In this document: positions 9,701 to 18,200 of the stretch, piece after piece
How positions within the stretch are numbered: position 1 is the stretch's first letter
Layout of the letters: the number at the start of each line of letters is the position of its first letter
DNA from: a virus
IMG/VR virus record: IMGVR_UViG_3300017773_000157
Span: 1 to 22,621 of that record
Reading direction: 5' to 3' (one strand)
Length of the DNA: 22,621 nt
The notes under the pieces: model-generated
The model's input: the letters and a program-made list of their open reading frames with translations, nothing else
What the model was told of the DNA's origin: nothing
Database searches by the model: none
Translations under genes and position numbers: made by a program

Positions 9701-9969
9701 ATACGCTAGATATAGACCAAGACGAAGAAGAATTTGACTTTTCTTTGTCTAGATCGATTAGTGATTCAGCTTCAGTATCAGATATATTTTCTTTGGCAGA
9801 CGCTGATATTTATAGTATAAATAAAGGTATCCAAGATCAGGTGTCAAACGTTGCTAACAATGACAGCGGATCTGTGGTAAATACGAGATCTTGTATAGAA
9901 CTAGGTTATTTCGCAACAACAGATCTCGACTACGAGTATTCTTCCGAAACGTCGGGAGCAACATTTTAA
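3709..9969 (+). CDS. Giant modular baseplate wedge protein in the gp7 position, 2086 aa
   Basis: The gene follows gp6 directly, as gene 7 does in T4, but T4 gp7 is only 1032 aa. Residues 1-215 (FVTFLKKYYEWLGQEGNP, YSAKGSLQSVKVMFRALFGEE) and residues 1150-1213 (GFLSDIIKIQDNDLYQEFSY; HPAGMKIFGE at 1191-1200) look like the structural core of wedge proteins from marine T4-like phages. Between them lie three dockerin-like calcium loops (391-403, 507-519, 592-604) and a series of about 42-residue GxGY repeats (about 630-1140). Residues 1245-1760 are acidic tandem repeats of the type (Y/F)xxDKD..R.EDP..ETIDPVSEKET and DxFSLSKPLSDS. A globular beta-rich segment (about 1764-1982) interrupts them, and the repeats resume to the end. 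No catalytic motif is seen. The start has no gap from gp6 and a weak ribosome site, suggesting coupling. The gp7 label rests on position and recalled similarity, so a gp7 equivalent is likely but not certain. Confidence 0.68.
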   Translation: MSNKEITRVPEILPDNLAAESVEFVTFLKKYYEWLGQEGNPSHDIDRSLTQRTLDNAVDFYLTSLYNELGYGFVLNNDTNQQNIVNNLAEIYSAKGSLQSVKVMFRALFGEEIDIKLPKEQIFKASSGNWLSEYSVIVELNEGDLYSAVGKYVEVETTFPNTPTQTFDVEVKRVEQREETSEAQVYEVYVSRYFAGFFYFNSVLKYGDVRATLQPSMSEILNIETGGTGFRVGETFPINDYVRSNGFNTQAKLPTNFRRRVYSRSGLRRIDIEDVDTDVRSDGTITQTIKLGDIVTTRIIRGTNSITRIEQGGQVKEFKETLPGIPTPNLAINWDAIATAMTELAGFDGLDGTVSIFLYDFLKETPIATYVDGTTDPLFDTTGGATQYARGDFDRDGTVSIDDATSLIKYLFDIDPTLHAGDTDRYDRITDVITAWNAYTTANGLSEYAFALRSPNTSGDAWDPTYSIPIDVGVDLLRLSVDAGAYSLSAQTAQLNELAGSTQYKKGDIDNDGTVDTDDLVTLIKYQDPVLRTSLTANQIAWITEYLDTGSVSDLDLMVSAMALDFQTNRRNQLHDFLLQTDGDFATGRVRGDINQNGRITLDDVTLLLRRASGYYDLSSGGIEKVEVTTLVGGYKEGTGAVSLSNSGTGSGAEIRPIIRNGVITEFDTVSAGKGLRKAIGLIQVLPESHISNVPDGWRSVAFSQGISYYEIDLTIANGKIQGLSAPGIMYNFPSNPLEAIQPTWEESSITPVINSSNEITGFTVNDGGTGYDSTTASVVIVDVEGEGAVLTANPVSVKDGVIDKINITDGGSNYTDATISVTITGAGGSGATLVPVIVNGVLTALTIQDGGEDYDPSTNGITITDSGTGAGANIGSFEIIDGIVDSISAPSNGGSNYTSNVRAYIERGNSVSATPKIDTIVQDGVITEVIVDKQGINYPSTTTVANTFQRHDPTLKANLNSSGGITSIVSTGDDASKSLCGWQSATITVTDLAAEAETSSGAGDAIGGTGASITVDIDDGKISGFVIGAAGSGYIEPQVTITGTRLNSTIVANTTPDYVEWIDEVIGEPLLGSVYNPLLVDGPGTGGSARVTRVGSNGELQELKLTSFGYNYPDVFTTTIVPEDSSGANAKVTFRSGVVGITSPNYVDRKGFLSDIIKIQDNDLYQEFSYVVETGIDFDIFEDLIKKSVHPAGMKIFGEQSINSQFSIEVQQFNVASTYYNRYFADATDNGEILGGDGTSTRNTDGDIYHMDKDLPRVEDPTSETIDPVSEKETYQIDKDMTSFGNPQYVQIADAEDVKETYQLDKDMTATGNAHYVQIADAEDLKETYSMDKDIPRQEDPESETIDPVSEKETYSMDKDIPRVEDPTSETIDPVSEKETYALSKGLIVDVKNAFALKETYSLSKGLIVDIPDAFDLKETYQFDKDLPRVEDPTSETIDPVSEKETFLLAKLQFDSITQTADGDADDFSLSKPLSDSLIQIRSGDDDDFSLSKPLSDIHYALSLDDKTVEKDLPAADDPTDDTTDTTDSDNYSILKDFPPADDLTDDTVDLSEDDSDTKLFLKGLDDETQNVAGGDESSFLVSKQFFDTSTTSDIFSVADADIYLITKSEADAISANVDEETDKSFAKPFTESINNLLSDRAEMEFSISKGSFTENINVSAEENETVTVLRAKGVDTDFPDAEDAILGKQLSRGLSDSTIGFSTNKNNDLRVDLGVSLSRGLQDTLTDNVSEEIEHIDFSKELFDTNDFARKPITIHAEFANSFRGPNYDNEAVLRLLENPQDSSDADINLDENSELNDTNRDRSQDPRLQEYDYWDSAEFRTSSSSNYTRPFSNPSGNFRGGQGNGLTTDYFGTSGSVVLKYYAEAVLVAYVGDTIKLEYSKTVGVTKHDPANGYWLKTSKTTDTTTDNVSSGVTNQGMVNNGTTNSGYTNPATSSGTLTWDTSGADAGNYYLMGGGLTVDGSTDAQDNSWIQILLLDPYDINEDVDIAKGKALSDTLDIDQDEEEFDFSLSRSISDSASVSDIFSLADADIYSINKGIQDQVSNVANNDSGSVVNTRSCIELGYFATTDLDYEYSSETSGATF
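4690..5570 (+). other. Three dockerin-like (EF-hand Ca-loop) units inside the gp7-position protein
   Basis: Three copies of a loop with D-x-(D/N)-x-(D/N)-G-x-(I/V)-x-x-(D)-D are visible: GDFDRDGTVSIDD (residues 391-403), GDIDNDGTVDTDD (507-519) and GDINQNGRITLDD (592-604). Each is followed by a short hydrophobic helix (ATSLIKYL, LVTLIKY, VTLLLRRA), as in type I dockerins, and each is spaced 85-116 residues from the next. Two are preceded by the same TQY(A/K)(R/K) motif, and two by a matching helix (LYDFLKET, LHDFLLQT). This implies internal duplication. A fourth degenerate loop may be FDGLDGTVS near residue 347. Confidence 0.75.
5940..7140 (+). repeat. GxGY beta-repeat array in the gp7-position protein
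   Basis: A series of about 42-residue units of the form GxIxxxxIxDGG(S/T)(G/N)Yxxxxxxxxxxx(G)xGA. The aromatic turn motif begins at 6013 (GTGY), 6142 (GSNY), 6262 (GEDY), 6391 (GSNY) and 6514 (GINY), giving spacings of 129, 120, 129 and 123 bases, with further copies at about 6805 (GSGY) and 7036 (GYNY). The unit probably forms a small beta-structure that packs as a rod. The same unit occurs in gp8. Confidence 0.72.
7465..7532 (+). repeat. 68-bp repeat, copy A
   Basis: Encodes DKDLPRVEDPTSETIDPVSEKE. Reading base by base, it is identical to copy D (7981-8048) over all 68 positions and differs from copy C at two. Confidence 0.85.
7705..7772 (+). repeat. 68-bp repeat, copy B (diverged)
   Basis: Same unit with several substitutions: it encodes DKDIPRQEDPESETIDPVSEKE. 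It sits next to copy C, separated by an ATATTCAATG spacer. Confidence 0.8.
7783..7850 (+). repeat. 68-bp repeat, copy C
   Basis: Differs from copies A and D at two positions, giving Leu to Ile and one silent GAC to GAT. Same flanking residues KETY(S) as the other copies. Confidence 0.85.
7856..7975 (+). repeat. 60-bp tandem duplication (LSKGLIVD unit)
   Basis: Two adjacent 60-base units, 7856-7915 and 7916-7975, each starting with the same 26 bases (CTCTAAGCAAAGGG and on to TTGTAGAT) and each encoding LSKGLIVD...AF.LKETY. They lie between 68-bp copies C and D. Confidence 0.8.
7981..8048 (+). repeat. 68-bp repeat, copy D
   Basis: Exact copy of copy A although 516 bases apart, which implies very recent duplication or gene conversion. 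Confidence 0.85.
9000..9655 (+). other. Globular beta-rich segment inserted in the repeat array, possibly cupredoxin-like
   Basis: Residues about 1764-1982 of the gp7-position protein break the acidic repeats. The part with VLKYYAEAVLVAYVGDTIKLE (about 1861-1881), GYWLKTSKTTD (1896-1906), GVTNQGMVNNGTTNSGY and SGTLTWDTSGADAGNYYLMGG (about 1938-1958) resembles, in order and spacing, cupredoxin-like domains found in marine phage structural proteins. The usual His of HPFYIKT and the Cys/His of the YYQC.H segment are replaced here, so metal binding is doubtful. The fold call is an inference from pattern memory. Confidence 0.4.
9807..9814 (-). promoter_or_regulatory. Possible antisense late promoter, part of a palindrome
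   Basis: TATTTATA on the + strand is TATAAATA on the - strand. Together with the box at 9816-9823 it forms the 17-base perfect palindrome TATTTATAGTATAAATA. Transcription leftwards would run antisense through the end of the 2086-aa gene. It may be chance in AT-rich coding sequence. Confidence 0.3.
9816..9823 (+). promoter_or_regulatory. T4-type late promoter inside the 3' end of the giant gene
   Basis: Exact TATAAATA in the 11-mer AGTATAAATAA, the same 11-mer as the boxes at 1417 and 22457. The expected start is at about 9829, giving a 165-base leader before the 179-aa gene at 9994. Within the host gene the box is read as codons for Ser-Ile-Asn. Confidence 0.65.
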
Positions 9970-9993
9970 ATTTTAATTTGGAGAGTATCTAAA

Positions 9994-10533
9994 ATGATAG
10001 CAAAAGATAAAACTAATGGCGTAACTGGTAGGTTATGGGTAACCATTAAAAACGAAAAGGGGGAAACAAAGCAAGAATTTGATGTCCCCAACTTGGTAGT
10101 AGACGACGGTCTAGAATATATTGCCGAACGTATGAAAGACGGCAGTGGCGGTGCCTTTAGTGATAGAGCTGAAATGGAATTTATGGAACTCGGTCATGGT
10201 AATGCTGATGGTACAGCTACTACTCCTGCTGCTAGCGATCCAGCTCTTGAGGGTCCAAAGGGTGGTCATGGTAATACTAGAAAACAATGTACTGTTGCTG
10301 TTTCTGCTAACACAATCACTTATACAGCTACTTTTACTAACGGTCAATCAACTGGTTTCAGCACATCTGCGACTCCTGCAGGTACTGGTGAGATCGTTGA
10401 AGCTGGTATCTTTGATCATCAAACGAATACGTTTGCTCAGGGCGCAAGAATGCTTTGCCGTACTACTTTCTTGCCAGTGAACAAAGAAGCAGGTGATAGC
10501 ATGACTATTACTTGGCAGGTTACAATAAGCTAA
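9994..10533 (+). CDS. Virion structural protein, 179 aa (LVVDDGLEYIA family)
   Basis: The gene has a strong ribosome site (GGAGAG at 9980-9985) and probably its own late promoter. The N-terminal segment VTGRLWVTIKNEKGETKQEF followed by DVPNLVVDDGLEYIAERMKD (residues 9-48) resembles a family of small structural proteins seen in marine T4-like phages, in which a strand pair leads into a conserved (N)LVVD.GL.YIA.RM helix. The rest is Thr/Ala/Gly-rich beta sequence ending in FLPVNKEAGDSMTITWQVTIS, a typical edge strand of a small beta-sandwich. Membrane segments and signal peptide are absent. It lies between the gp7-position gene and gp8, so a baseplate role is plausible; its exact role is unknown. 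Residues 56-63 (SDRAEMEF) are identical to a segment in the acidic repeats of the upstream giant protein. Confidence 0.7.
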   Translation: MIAKDKTNGVTGRLWVTIKNEKGETKQEFDVPNLVVDDGLEYIAERMKDGSGGAFSDRAEMEFMELGHGNADGTATTPAASDPALEGPKGGHGNTRKQCTVAVSANTITYTATFTNGQSTGFSTSATPAGTGEIVEAGIFDHQTNTFAQGARMLCRTTFLPVNKEAGDSMTITWQVTIS

Positions 10534-10548
10534 TAAGGCTATTAAAAA

Positions 10549-12219
10549 ATGGCAACTGTACTAAAGAATGATGTACATAATAGTATTGCGGAGATTGTAT
10601 ATAACGGTATTCTAAACAGAACATCGAGACCATACTTTTTCTTAGGGAAAACATTATCTTGGGATGGTGGAGATATTGCACCGCCCACGCCTAATGCCTC
10701 TAGGGAATATGAATCCGAGACAAGAAGTTCTATTGTAGGGATGAGATACGTTACTATTTCTGATGTATCTTTCGCTATTGATAGAGAAAATTGGTCATCT
10801 GGTACAGTTTATGATATGTATGATGATAGATACTCGTCGGAATTTCCTGCGCCCTCTGGGGCGCAGGATATTGCGGATGCTAAGATGTTTGTAATAACAT
10901 CAGATTTCAATATCTACAAATGCATATCAAATAACTATAATCAGCCTTCAACCGTACTGCCTACTGGTACTCCCGAAACTGCATATATCGGACCACTAGC
11001 TGATGGGTATGTCTGGAAATATATGGGAACGCTTGATGAAGTTCAACGGAACAAATTCTTGACTCCTGAATATTTACCAGTAACTAATTCAACTAGCGGT
11101 TTTTATCAATCAGGTATTGCATTGAACCCGATTAAAGTTTCTGGTGGGTCAGGTTATGTTGCTACCAATACAACTGTTATAGTGCAAGGAGACAATGGTT
11201 CGCCTGTCAACAATGCAGTAATAACTCCAGTTATAGATCCATCAACAGGAGAAATTTCATCATTGACAGTCGAGAATCCAGGAACTGGTTATTCAACAGC
11301 ATCTATTTTAATAACCACTCCAGATCCAGGTCAGGCTCAAGGCGCAGGTGCTCAGTTTACCGCTCAAATAGATCAAGGTTCTCTTGTATTATCTAACGTG
11401 GGGGCATCAGCTATAGATGGTCAATTAAGTTTCGTCTATGTTAATGATGGAGGCTCTGGCTACTCGCAAAATACGACTGTTACTATATCTGGCGATGGAT
11501 CTAACGCAACTGCAACTGCTATTATAGCGAATGAAGTCATAACTGGCATACAGTTAAATAATCGTGGTACAGGATACACCTTTGCTACTGTAACAATAAC
11601 TGATAGCGGTGGCGGTCAAGATGCTCAAGTTGAGGTTATCATTTCCCCAGTTGGTGGGCATGGTAATGATCTTGTAAAAGAATCCTTTGCGCATACTCTT
11701 GGTTTCCAGATAACCACTGCTGATGAAATTAACCAAGGTTTCACTCTAGAAAATGATTATAGGCAATCTGGTCTTATATTTGACCCCGACTCTTTTGTAG
11801 AAGATGGGGCTCAACGTTCTAGATTTTATGGAGCATATGGATCTGCTTGTTATAGGGTAGATATTCCTACAGCTAACTTGGCTTCAGGGATAGATATTAC
11901 AGATTTTACGCTAGATCAAAAGATCTACAACCAAACAACTGGAAAATATTTGGTTGTCATAGCAAAAGAAGATTATGAAGTAGGTGCTTCTGTAGTTGGA
12001 GTATCTTTATTGCTTCAATCAATAGATGGATCTGCCCCAGAAGTTGGGGATGTCTATCAAAATGCTGACAGTAGTAATTTATTTACTATACCAGCATCAA
12101 GTGTTACGAACCCGACAATCGATAAGTTTTCAGGGTCTATGGTGTTTATCAATAACCGAACACCCTTCAGAAAAAATATTGAACAAATCGTCAACCTTCG
12201 TACTTACATTGAATTCTAA
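10549..12219 (+). CDS. 8: Baseplate wedge subunit gp8, enlarged by repeats
   Basis: gp8 is a dimeric wedge protein that binds gp7 and gp10 in T4. The N-terminal part (NRTSRPYFFLGKTLSWDGGD, residues 24-43), the motif DGYVWKYMGTLD (about 152-163; T4 has DGYVWEYLFEIP) and the C-terminal SGSMVFINNRTPFRKNIEQI (residues about 528-547; T4 has SGEMIYMENRPPI followed by an EEIN stretch) support the call strongly. At 556 aa it exceeds T4 gp8 (334 aa). Most of the excess is a block at about residues 195-375 with GxGY beta-repeats (motifs at 200-203, 245-248, 302-305 and 340-343), the same kind as in the gp7-position protein. The ribosome site is TAAGG about 10 bases upstream, and the gap to the previous gene is 15 bases. 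Confidence 0.9.
   Translation: MATVLKNDVHNSIAEIVYNGILNRTSRPYFFLGKTLSWDGGDIAPPTPNASREYESETRSSIVGMRYVTISDVSFAIDRENWSSGTVYDMYDDRYSSEFPAPSGAQDIADAKMFVITSDFNIYKCISNNYNQPSTVLPTGTPETAYIGPLADGYVWKYMGTLDEVQRNKFLTPEYLPVTNSTSGFYQSGIALNPIKVSGGSGYVATNTTVIVQGDNGSPVNNAVITPVIDPSTGEISSLTVENPGTGYSTASILITTPDPGQAQGAGAQFTAQIDQGSLVLSNVGASAIDGQLSFVYVNDGGSGYSQNTTVTISGDGSNATATAIIANEVITGIQLNNRGTGYTFATVTITDSGGGQDAQVEVIISPVGGHGNDLVKESFAHTLGFQITTADEINQGFTLENDYRQSGLIFDPDSFVEDGAQRSRFYGAYGSACYRVDIPTANLASGIDITDFTLDQKIYNQTTGKYLVVIAKEDYEVGASVVGVSLLLQSIDGSAPEVGDVYQNADSSNLFTIPASSVTNPTIDKFSGSMVFINNRTPFRKNIEQIVNLRTYIEF
10845..10868 (+). other. GC-rich perfect hairpin within gp8
   Basis: A 10-base stem TCCTGCGCCC pairs perfectly with GGGCGCAGGA across the 4-base loop TCTG, unusual in this AT-rich gene. 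There is no T-run after it, so it does not look like an intrinsic terminator. It encodes PAPSGAQD, so the bases may simply reflect coding constraint. Confidence 0.6.
11110..11675 (+). repeat. GxGY beta-repeat block in gp8
   Basis: Four units with turn motifs GSGY (begins 11146), GTGY (11281), GSGY (11452) and GTGY (11566), each followed by a Thr/Ile-rich strand and a G(A)-rich loop. This block accounts for most of the extra length compared with T4 gp8 and is followed by the conserved GGHGND segment. Confidence 0.75.
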
Positions 12220-12232
12220 TGAATGTAGATAC

Positions 12233-12240
12233 GATAAATA
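12233..12240 (+). promoter_or_regulatory. Late promoter variant GATAAATA upstream of the DUF4815 gene
   Basis: GATAAATA in the 54-base gap before the 2389-aa gene. It matches the relaxed NATAAATA form reported for cyanophage late promoters. The expected start at about 12246 gives a 28-base leader containing a GGAGAG ribosome site at 12261-12266. Confidence 0.5.
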
Positions 12241-12273
12241 CTATTAGAAAAGATAATTCCGGAGAGATGCTAG

Positions 12274-15200
12274 ATGGCGATTACCAACAATTATAACACA
12301 GAGCCGTATTATGACGACTTTAACCCTGATGATGATAAGAATTTTCATAGGATTCTTTTCCGCCCAGGAGTTTCGGTTCAGGCTCGTGAGCTGACACAGC
12401 TACAAACTATTCTACAAAATCAAATAGCAAGACATGGAGAACACTTTTTTAAAGAAGGTGCTGCAGTCACTGGTGCTGAATTTGGATTTACTAATAAGTT
12501 CCATGCGGTTAAACTGAACCCTACAAATGGAACTCAATCGGTAGAAACATACCTTGACGAATTACTAGACCTAGTAGTGCGTGGTTCTAAGAGCGGTATT
12601 GAAGCTAGGATTGTTCACGTAGAGCCTGCAACAGCTGTTGACCCGACAACTATCTATGTAAACTACGTCGGCAGCGGTATCGATGGTAAAAGTTACTCTT
12701 TCCAAGATGACGAATCTTTACTTTGGCAAAGAACTGACGAAGATATTGCTGCAAATACAATTGATATTAGCGGTATTGCTGAAGGGAATCCTCTAGCGGT
12801 AACGATACCTTCAAATGCGACTTCGGATGGATCTTCTGCGTCTATAGAAAGCGGTGTAATCTTTGCGAAGGGTAATTTTGTTTATATAGAAAAACAAAGA
12901 ATTATTTTATCGAAATACACTAGCGACCCAACAGCGAGAATAGGGTTAGAGATATCAGAATCTACAGTTTCCGCTGATGAAGATCAGAGTCTGCTTGACA
13001 CTGCTCTTAATGCCCCAAACTATGCTGCACGTGGTGCAGACCGATACGTTATCGAATTAAAACTGGTATCTAAACCAGTTACAGATACAACATCGGATAA
13101 CTTCATAGAACTACAGCGTGTAGCTGGTGGTTTACAGCAGGCAAAAGCTAAGACATCGGAGTATGATGTTCTTGGGGATAATCTAGCCAGACGTACACAT
13201 GACGAGTCAGGCGATTATACAATTAAACCTTATGAATTACAACTAAAAGAAACCCTTGATGACGGCATTAATCAGGGAGTTTATTCAGCAGGAACTACTA
13301 CTGATTCTGGCGAGTTAGCTTCTAACGATTCTATGACTTTACAAGTTTCTTCTGGTAAGTCATATGTAAAAGGATTCGAGCTGACTACTACTGCTCCATC
13401 TTTCCTCGACATACCAAAACCAAGAACCTTTGAGAGTATTGAAGACGCAACTACAGTTGTTCAGGTTGGTAACTATGTAGAATTATCTAATGTTAGTGGT
13501 ATGCCTGAAACCGTTGGCGACACGACTATCAACGAATACGAACTTATAGAATTGAAGAAAGAAGTCAGTGGCAGTTCTTCAGAAACTATTGGCGTAGCAC
13601 GTGCTAGAGACTTTATAACTTCGGCAGCACTAGATACAGACAGCAACGATATCCTAGACGCTAATGCTCAATTTAATTGCTACTTATTTGACATCAAGAT
13701 GTTTTCTAAAATTAATATTAGCGTTACAGCCTTTCAAGCTGCTGCTGTTGCTCAGGGAACGCTAATAACTGGTGAAACGTCAGGTGCTACTGCATATATC
13801 CATAGCACTGATGCTACTGGTATCTATGTAACTTCTGTATCGGGCAACTTCTTCCCGACTGAAAAGTTAATATCATCTAACAGCTTCGAAACTAATGGCT
13901 ATTTGGTAGAAAACGCAGATACAACCGATCACCTTACTGTTTCGAGTGTTACATCTTTCGCTTTTGAAAATGTTAAGAGTCTATTCCAAGCTGATGCAGT
14001 TCATGATTTTGAAGGTGATGTAGTTCTGGATAACCTATTTACCCTTGATGGATCGGTTACTGTTCATAGCGCAACCGTCACAGGTTTCAGCACTAATTTC
14101 TTGTCTCAGTTACAAGTTGGGGATGCTTTACTATTGCCTAGTGGTTCAAATCAGGCATTAGAAACAAGATATGTTGCCTCTATAACAAACAATAATTCGC
14201 TGACTTTAAATGCTCATGTTAGCAATAATCTAACAGTAGCAGTTCCCTTAATAAGGATACGTGCTGGTCTTAAAGATCAAGAGAAAAACTTGATGCTTCG
14301 CTTGTTAGACAAGCCTTTTGTAAAGACCCTCAAGACCACAGTTAATAATTTCCAGCCAGAGAACGATGTTGTTGTTTCTAGACAATTCCAAGGACAAGTC
14401 GGGGCTAGTGGTTTAGCACTAACAGGCGCAACTGGAGATCAATTCAAAGCTAAGTCCAATGTTAATTATCAGGTTACTGTCTTATCTCAAGGTACTGCTT
14501 CTATACCAGATGGGTCTTTAATGGATGTAGAAGAGCTAACATTTAGCGGAGAAGGAACTAATCAGGTTACTATTTCTGGAGGTGGTTTAGCTGCCAACTC
14601 CGTGATACGAGTCAATGCTTGTTTACAGAAACAATCACAAAAAGAAAAATCTAAGTCTCTACAGAAATCTGCTTTATTGCGGGTTTCAAATAAGTCTGCT
14701 CAAAATTCTGGTAACCTACCTTATGGTACTTCTGCTCACCACAAAGAGATTTCTCTTGGCGTTGCTGACATTTATAAAGTAGTTGCCATTTATGATTCTG
14801 GTACTCCTGGAACTGACGCATCTCCGCCTTCAGTAGCGGTAAGTTCTACTGTTGGATCTTTTTCTAGGAACGAACAAATAAGGGGATCTGAATCTGGTGC
14901 TCTCGGTCTTGTTTTGACTATTGGTAATACTGTTGAATTTGTTTCCCTAAATGGATTAAATTTCCAAATTGGAGAAACTATCACTGGTCAAACTACAAGT
15001 TCTACTGCCGTTGTTCAAACTGTGGCAGTAGGGAGCAGGAATATTACTAACAGGTTTAAGTATGATACTGGTCAGCGTGATAACTACTATGACATCGGTA
15101 AACTAATTCTTAAGAACGGACAGCGTGGTCCTGAGGGTGATTTATATGTAATCTACGATTACTTTACTCATGGATTTGGTAATTTCTTCACTGTTGATTC

Positions 15201-18200
15201 ATATGTAGATATTCATTATAAAGATATACCAGCTTACACTTCTACACGTATTGACCCCGAAAGTCCAATGCCCACAGGTATATTTGATCTAAGGTCTTCA
15301 TTAGACTTTAGACCTAGAGTAGCCAATGCTGCTGCTACTATTACCAATGATGTTCGAGTTGTAACAGGTTATTCTTTCAATATCAATAGCAGAAACTTCT
15401 CTCCAGATTCTAATAGCGGTGCTTCTACTGTTAATACAGTAAGAGATAATTCCAACTTCAATTTCGATTATGAATATTATCTTGCTAGAAGAGATTCTGT
15501 TTACCTAACGACTGATGGCGAGTTTGTAGTAATACAAGGTAACGATAGCGAAAACCCAAAATACCCCGATACTGTCGATAATGCTATGAGGTTGGCTGAT
15601 ATAAGCATGCCTCCATATGTTGCTGATGTCCGTGATGTTTCTATTAAGACTTTCAGTAATAAACGATTTACTATGAAGGATATTAGTACATTAGAGAAAA
15701 GAATCAATAATATTGAATATTATACTTCTTTGAATCTTCTAGAAGTTTCAGCTAACACCCTTCAAGTCAAAGACGAAAATGGGTTAGATCGATTTAAATC
15801 TGGTTTCTTGGTTGATAACTTTGGTGGTCATAAAACTGGTGATGTCCTTCACCCAGACTATCGTTGCGCTATCGACATGTATAAGCGTATTCTTCGTCCA
15901 AAATATGTTATGAAGAATATTACATTAGAAGAAAAGGCGGTAACTGACGATGAAAGGTTATCAGCTGGGTATGTTGTTACAAATGGCGATCTCGCTATGT
16001 TGCCATATACTCACGTAACTTCTATCGAACAAAAGTTTGCTTCTACTATTGAGAACCTAAACCCTGTCTTAAACTTCGGTTGGACTGGTACTATGACCTT
16101 GTCGCCATCTTCGGACGAGTGGTTCGAGATAAACAGACTACCTGACCTAACAGTAAATGTTGAGGGTAATTTCGATACATTGATTGCTCAAAATGCTGAT
16201 GCGCTTGGAACTGTATGGGACGCAGCGACTACTAACTGGACTGGTATTACGACTACAGATTTAGTTGGTCCCAGAATCAGAGAAAATACTGGTAACTTCC
16301 GAGCCGATTTCGTAAGGGGCTTCGGTCGTCGTGTTCTTCAACAGCAACAAGAGACTGAGCTTGGTGTACAAACCAGAAACGGCATCGAAACAAACGTTAT
16401 TGAACAAGTCGATATCACCTCTAATGGCGATCAGCTAAGAAGTACTGCAATCATACCATACATGAGACAAAAAGAAATTACGTTTGAAGGTAATGGCTTA
16501 AGACCTCATACTCAAGTTTATCCTTTCTTTGATAATGTGGATGTATCAGATTACTGTATTAGAACTTCTGGTGCTATCGCCCCTAAACCTGGAGCAACAG
16601 TAACTAGAACTCAAGAAGTAACTCCTGCTTTTAATACTGTTAGAAGAGTATTAATATCTTTTGACAAGAACAATAATCTAAGAAATAGAATCAGCTTGGC
16701 TAGAAACATACAAGGTAAGTTGAACGGATCGTACTCTACAGTTGCTTCTGTATTGACTAGTGCTAGAAACACTACTGACCGTGATGTTATGGAGTTTCTG
16801 TTTGATGCTAATTCAGACTTAGAACCAAACGAGTTTGGGGAATTGTTCTTAGCATTTACCTTTTCTCATGAGGATAACAGAGCATTTAACAAGTGGTTCC
16901 AATTATCGGAAATACAATTCTTTAACGAGAACTATAGCGAAAACCCGAACTTGTCTTCAGGTAATCCACCCCCAGAGGGTTTCCCTCATACTAGCGTTGA
17001 AAGCTGGAACCTTTACAACTCATTAATCGACAGCACTCAATTTGCAGAAGTTGTTAAATTCAACAATATGAAAAATGTCGAGAACCTTGTTGATGGTGGT
17101 GCTCAACTTGCAGGTTACTTAATCGACGGCATCAACTATCGATCCGATCATAGTGGTTATTCTGAGGCTCAAATTGTAAAAGGCGTTAAAAAAGCTGATT
17201 GTATTGTCAAACTTCGTGGTGGAGTTCGTACAGTAGATTACGTGGAAAACCTAGAAAGATTTATCAGTAATGACGATATTGATCCAAAAGCACTAATGAC
17301 AGATGCTTCTGGTCACATTTCTGGTATATTCCAAATACCAGATCCAAACGTTGTGGGTAATCCTCAATTTAGAACAGGCACAAGACTACTCAGGTTGACT
17401 TCGAGTGATGTCAATACTAAAGAACTTGTAGATACATTTGCTCAATCTAACTATACTGCTTCTGGTATATTGAATACTGTACAGGAGACATTTACTGCTA
17501 CTCGTAACGGTCGTGTTGAGACTAGACAAGTTCAAGAAAATACAGAGGTGAGTAGATCGAGGGATTTAGGTCTTGTTCAGGTTGGTTGGTATGACCCTCT
17601 TGCTCAATCTATTATGCCTTCAGTTCCAGGTGGAGAATTTATTACTAAGATCGATGTATTCTTCTCATCTAAAGATGAATCTGCTCCTGTAACTATTCAG
17701 CTGCGAGAAATGGAAAACGGTTTACCTACTCGAAATGTATTACCACATGGTTCTAAAACCTTATATCCAGACAATGTAGTGACTTCTCAGGTTGGCGCCA
17801 ACGCAACGACATTTGAGTTTGATTCTCCTGTTTATGTGAAAGAAAACCAAGAGATCTGTATAGTATTAATGACCGACTCTATCGGTTATACTGCTTGGAT
17901 CTCAAGACTTGGTGACAAAGACATAAATGGCGTTGATGATATATCTGAGCAACCTTACTTGGGTGTTCTATTTAAATCTCAGAACAACTCTACTTGGACA
18001 GCTTACGATTACGAAGACCTCAAATTCACAGTTTATCGTGCTGAATTTGATACTGGTGTTAATGGTGTAGTAACTTTAGAAAATCAAGAGATTCCTGATA
18101 AACTTCTAGAGTCTAACCCTGTGGTAGCAGATGCGTCTAGTAGTATCCTCCGTATCAATCATAAAAATCATCAGATGTATTCTGGCGTAACTGGTCAAGA

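Noticed and set aside
10145-10480. Leucine-rich + strand frame of 111 codons inside the 179-aa gene
   Set aside because: It overlaps a well-supported gene in another frame, has low-complexity Leu/Val composition produced by the frame shift, and has no ribosome site.
12220-12273. Small RNA or terminator in the largest gap between genes
   Set aside because: The 54-base gap holds only a promoter-like GATAAATA and a ribosome site; no hairpin with T-run was seen.
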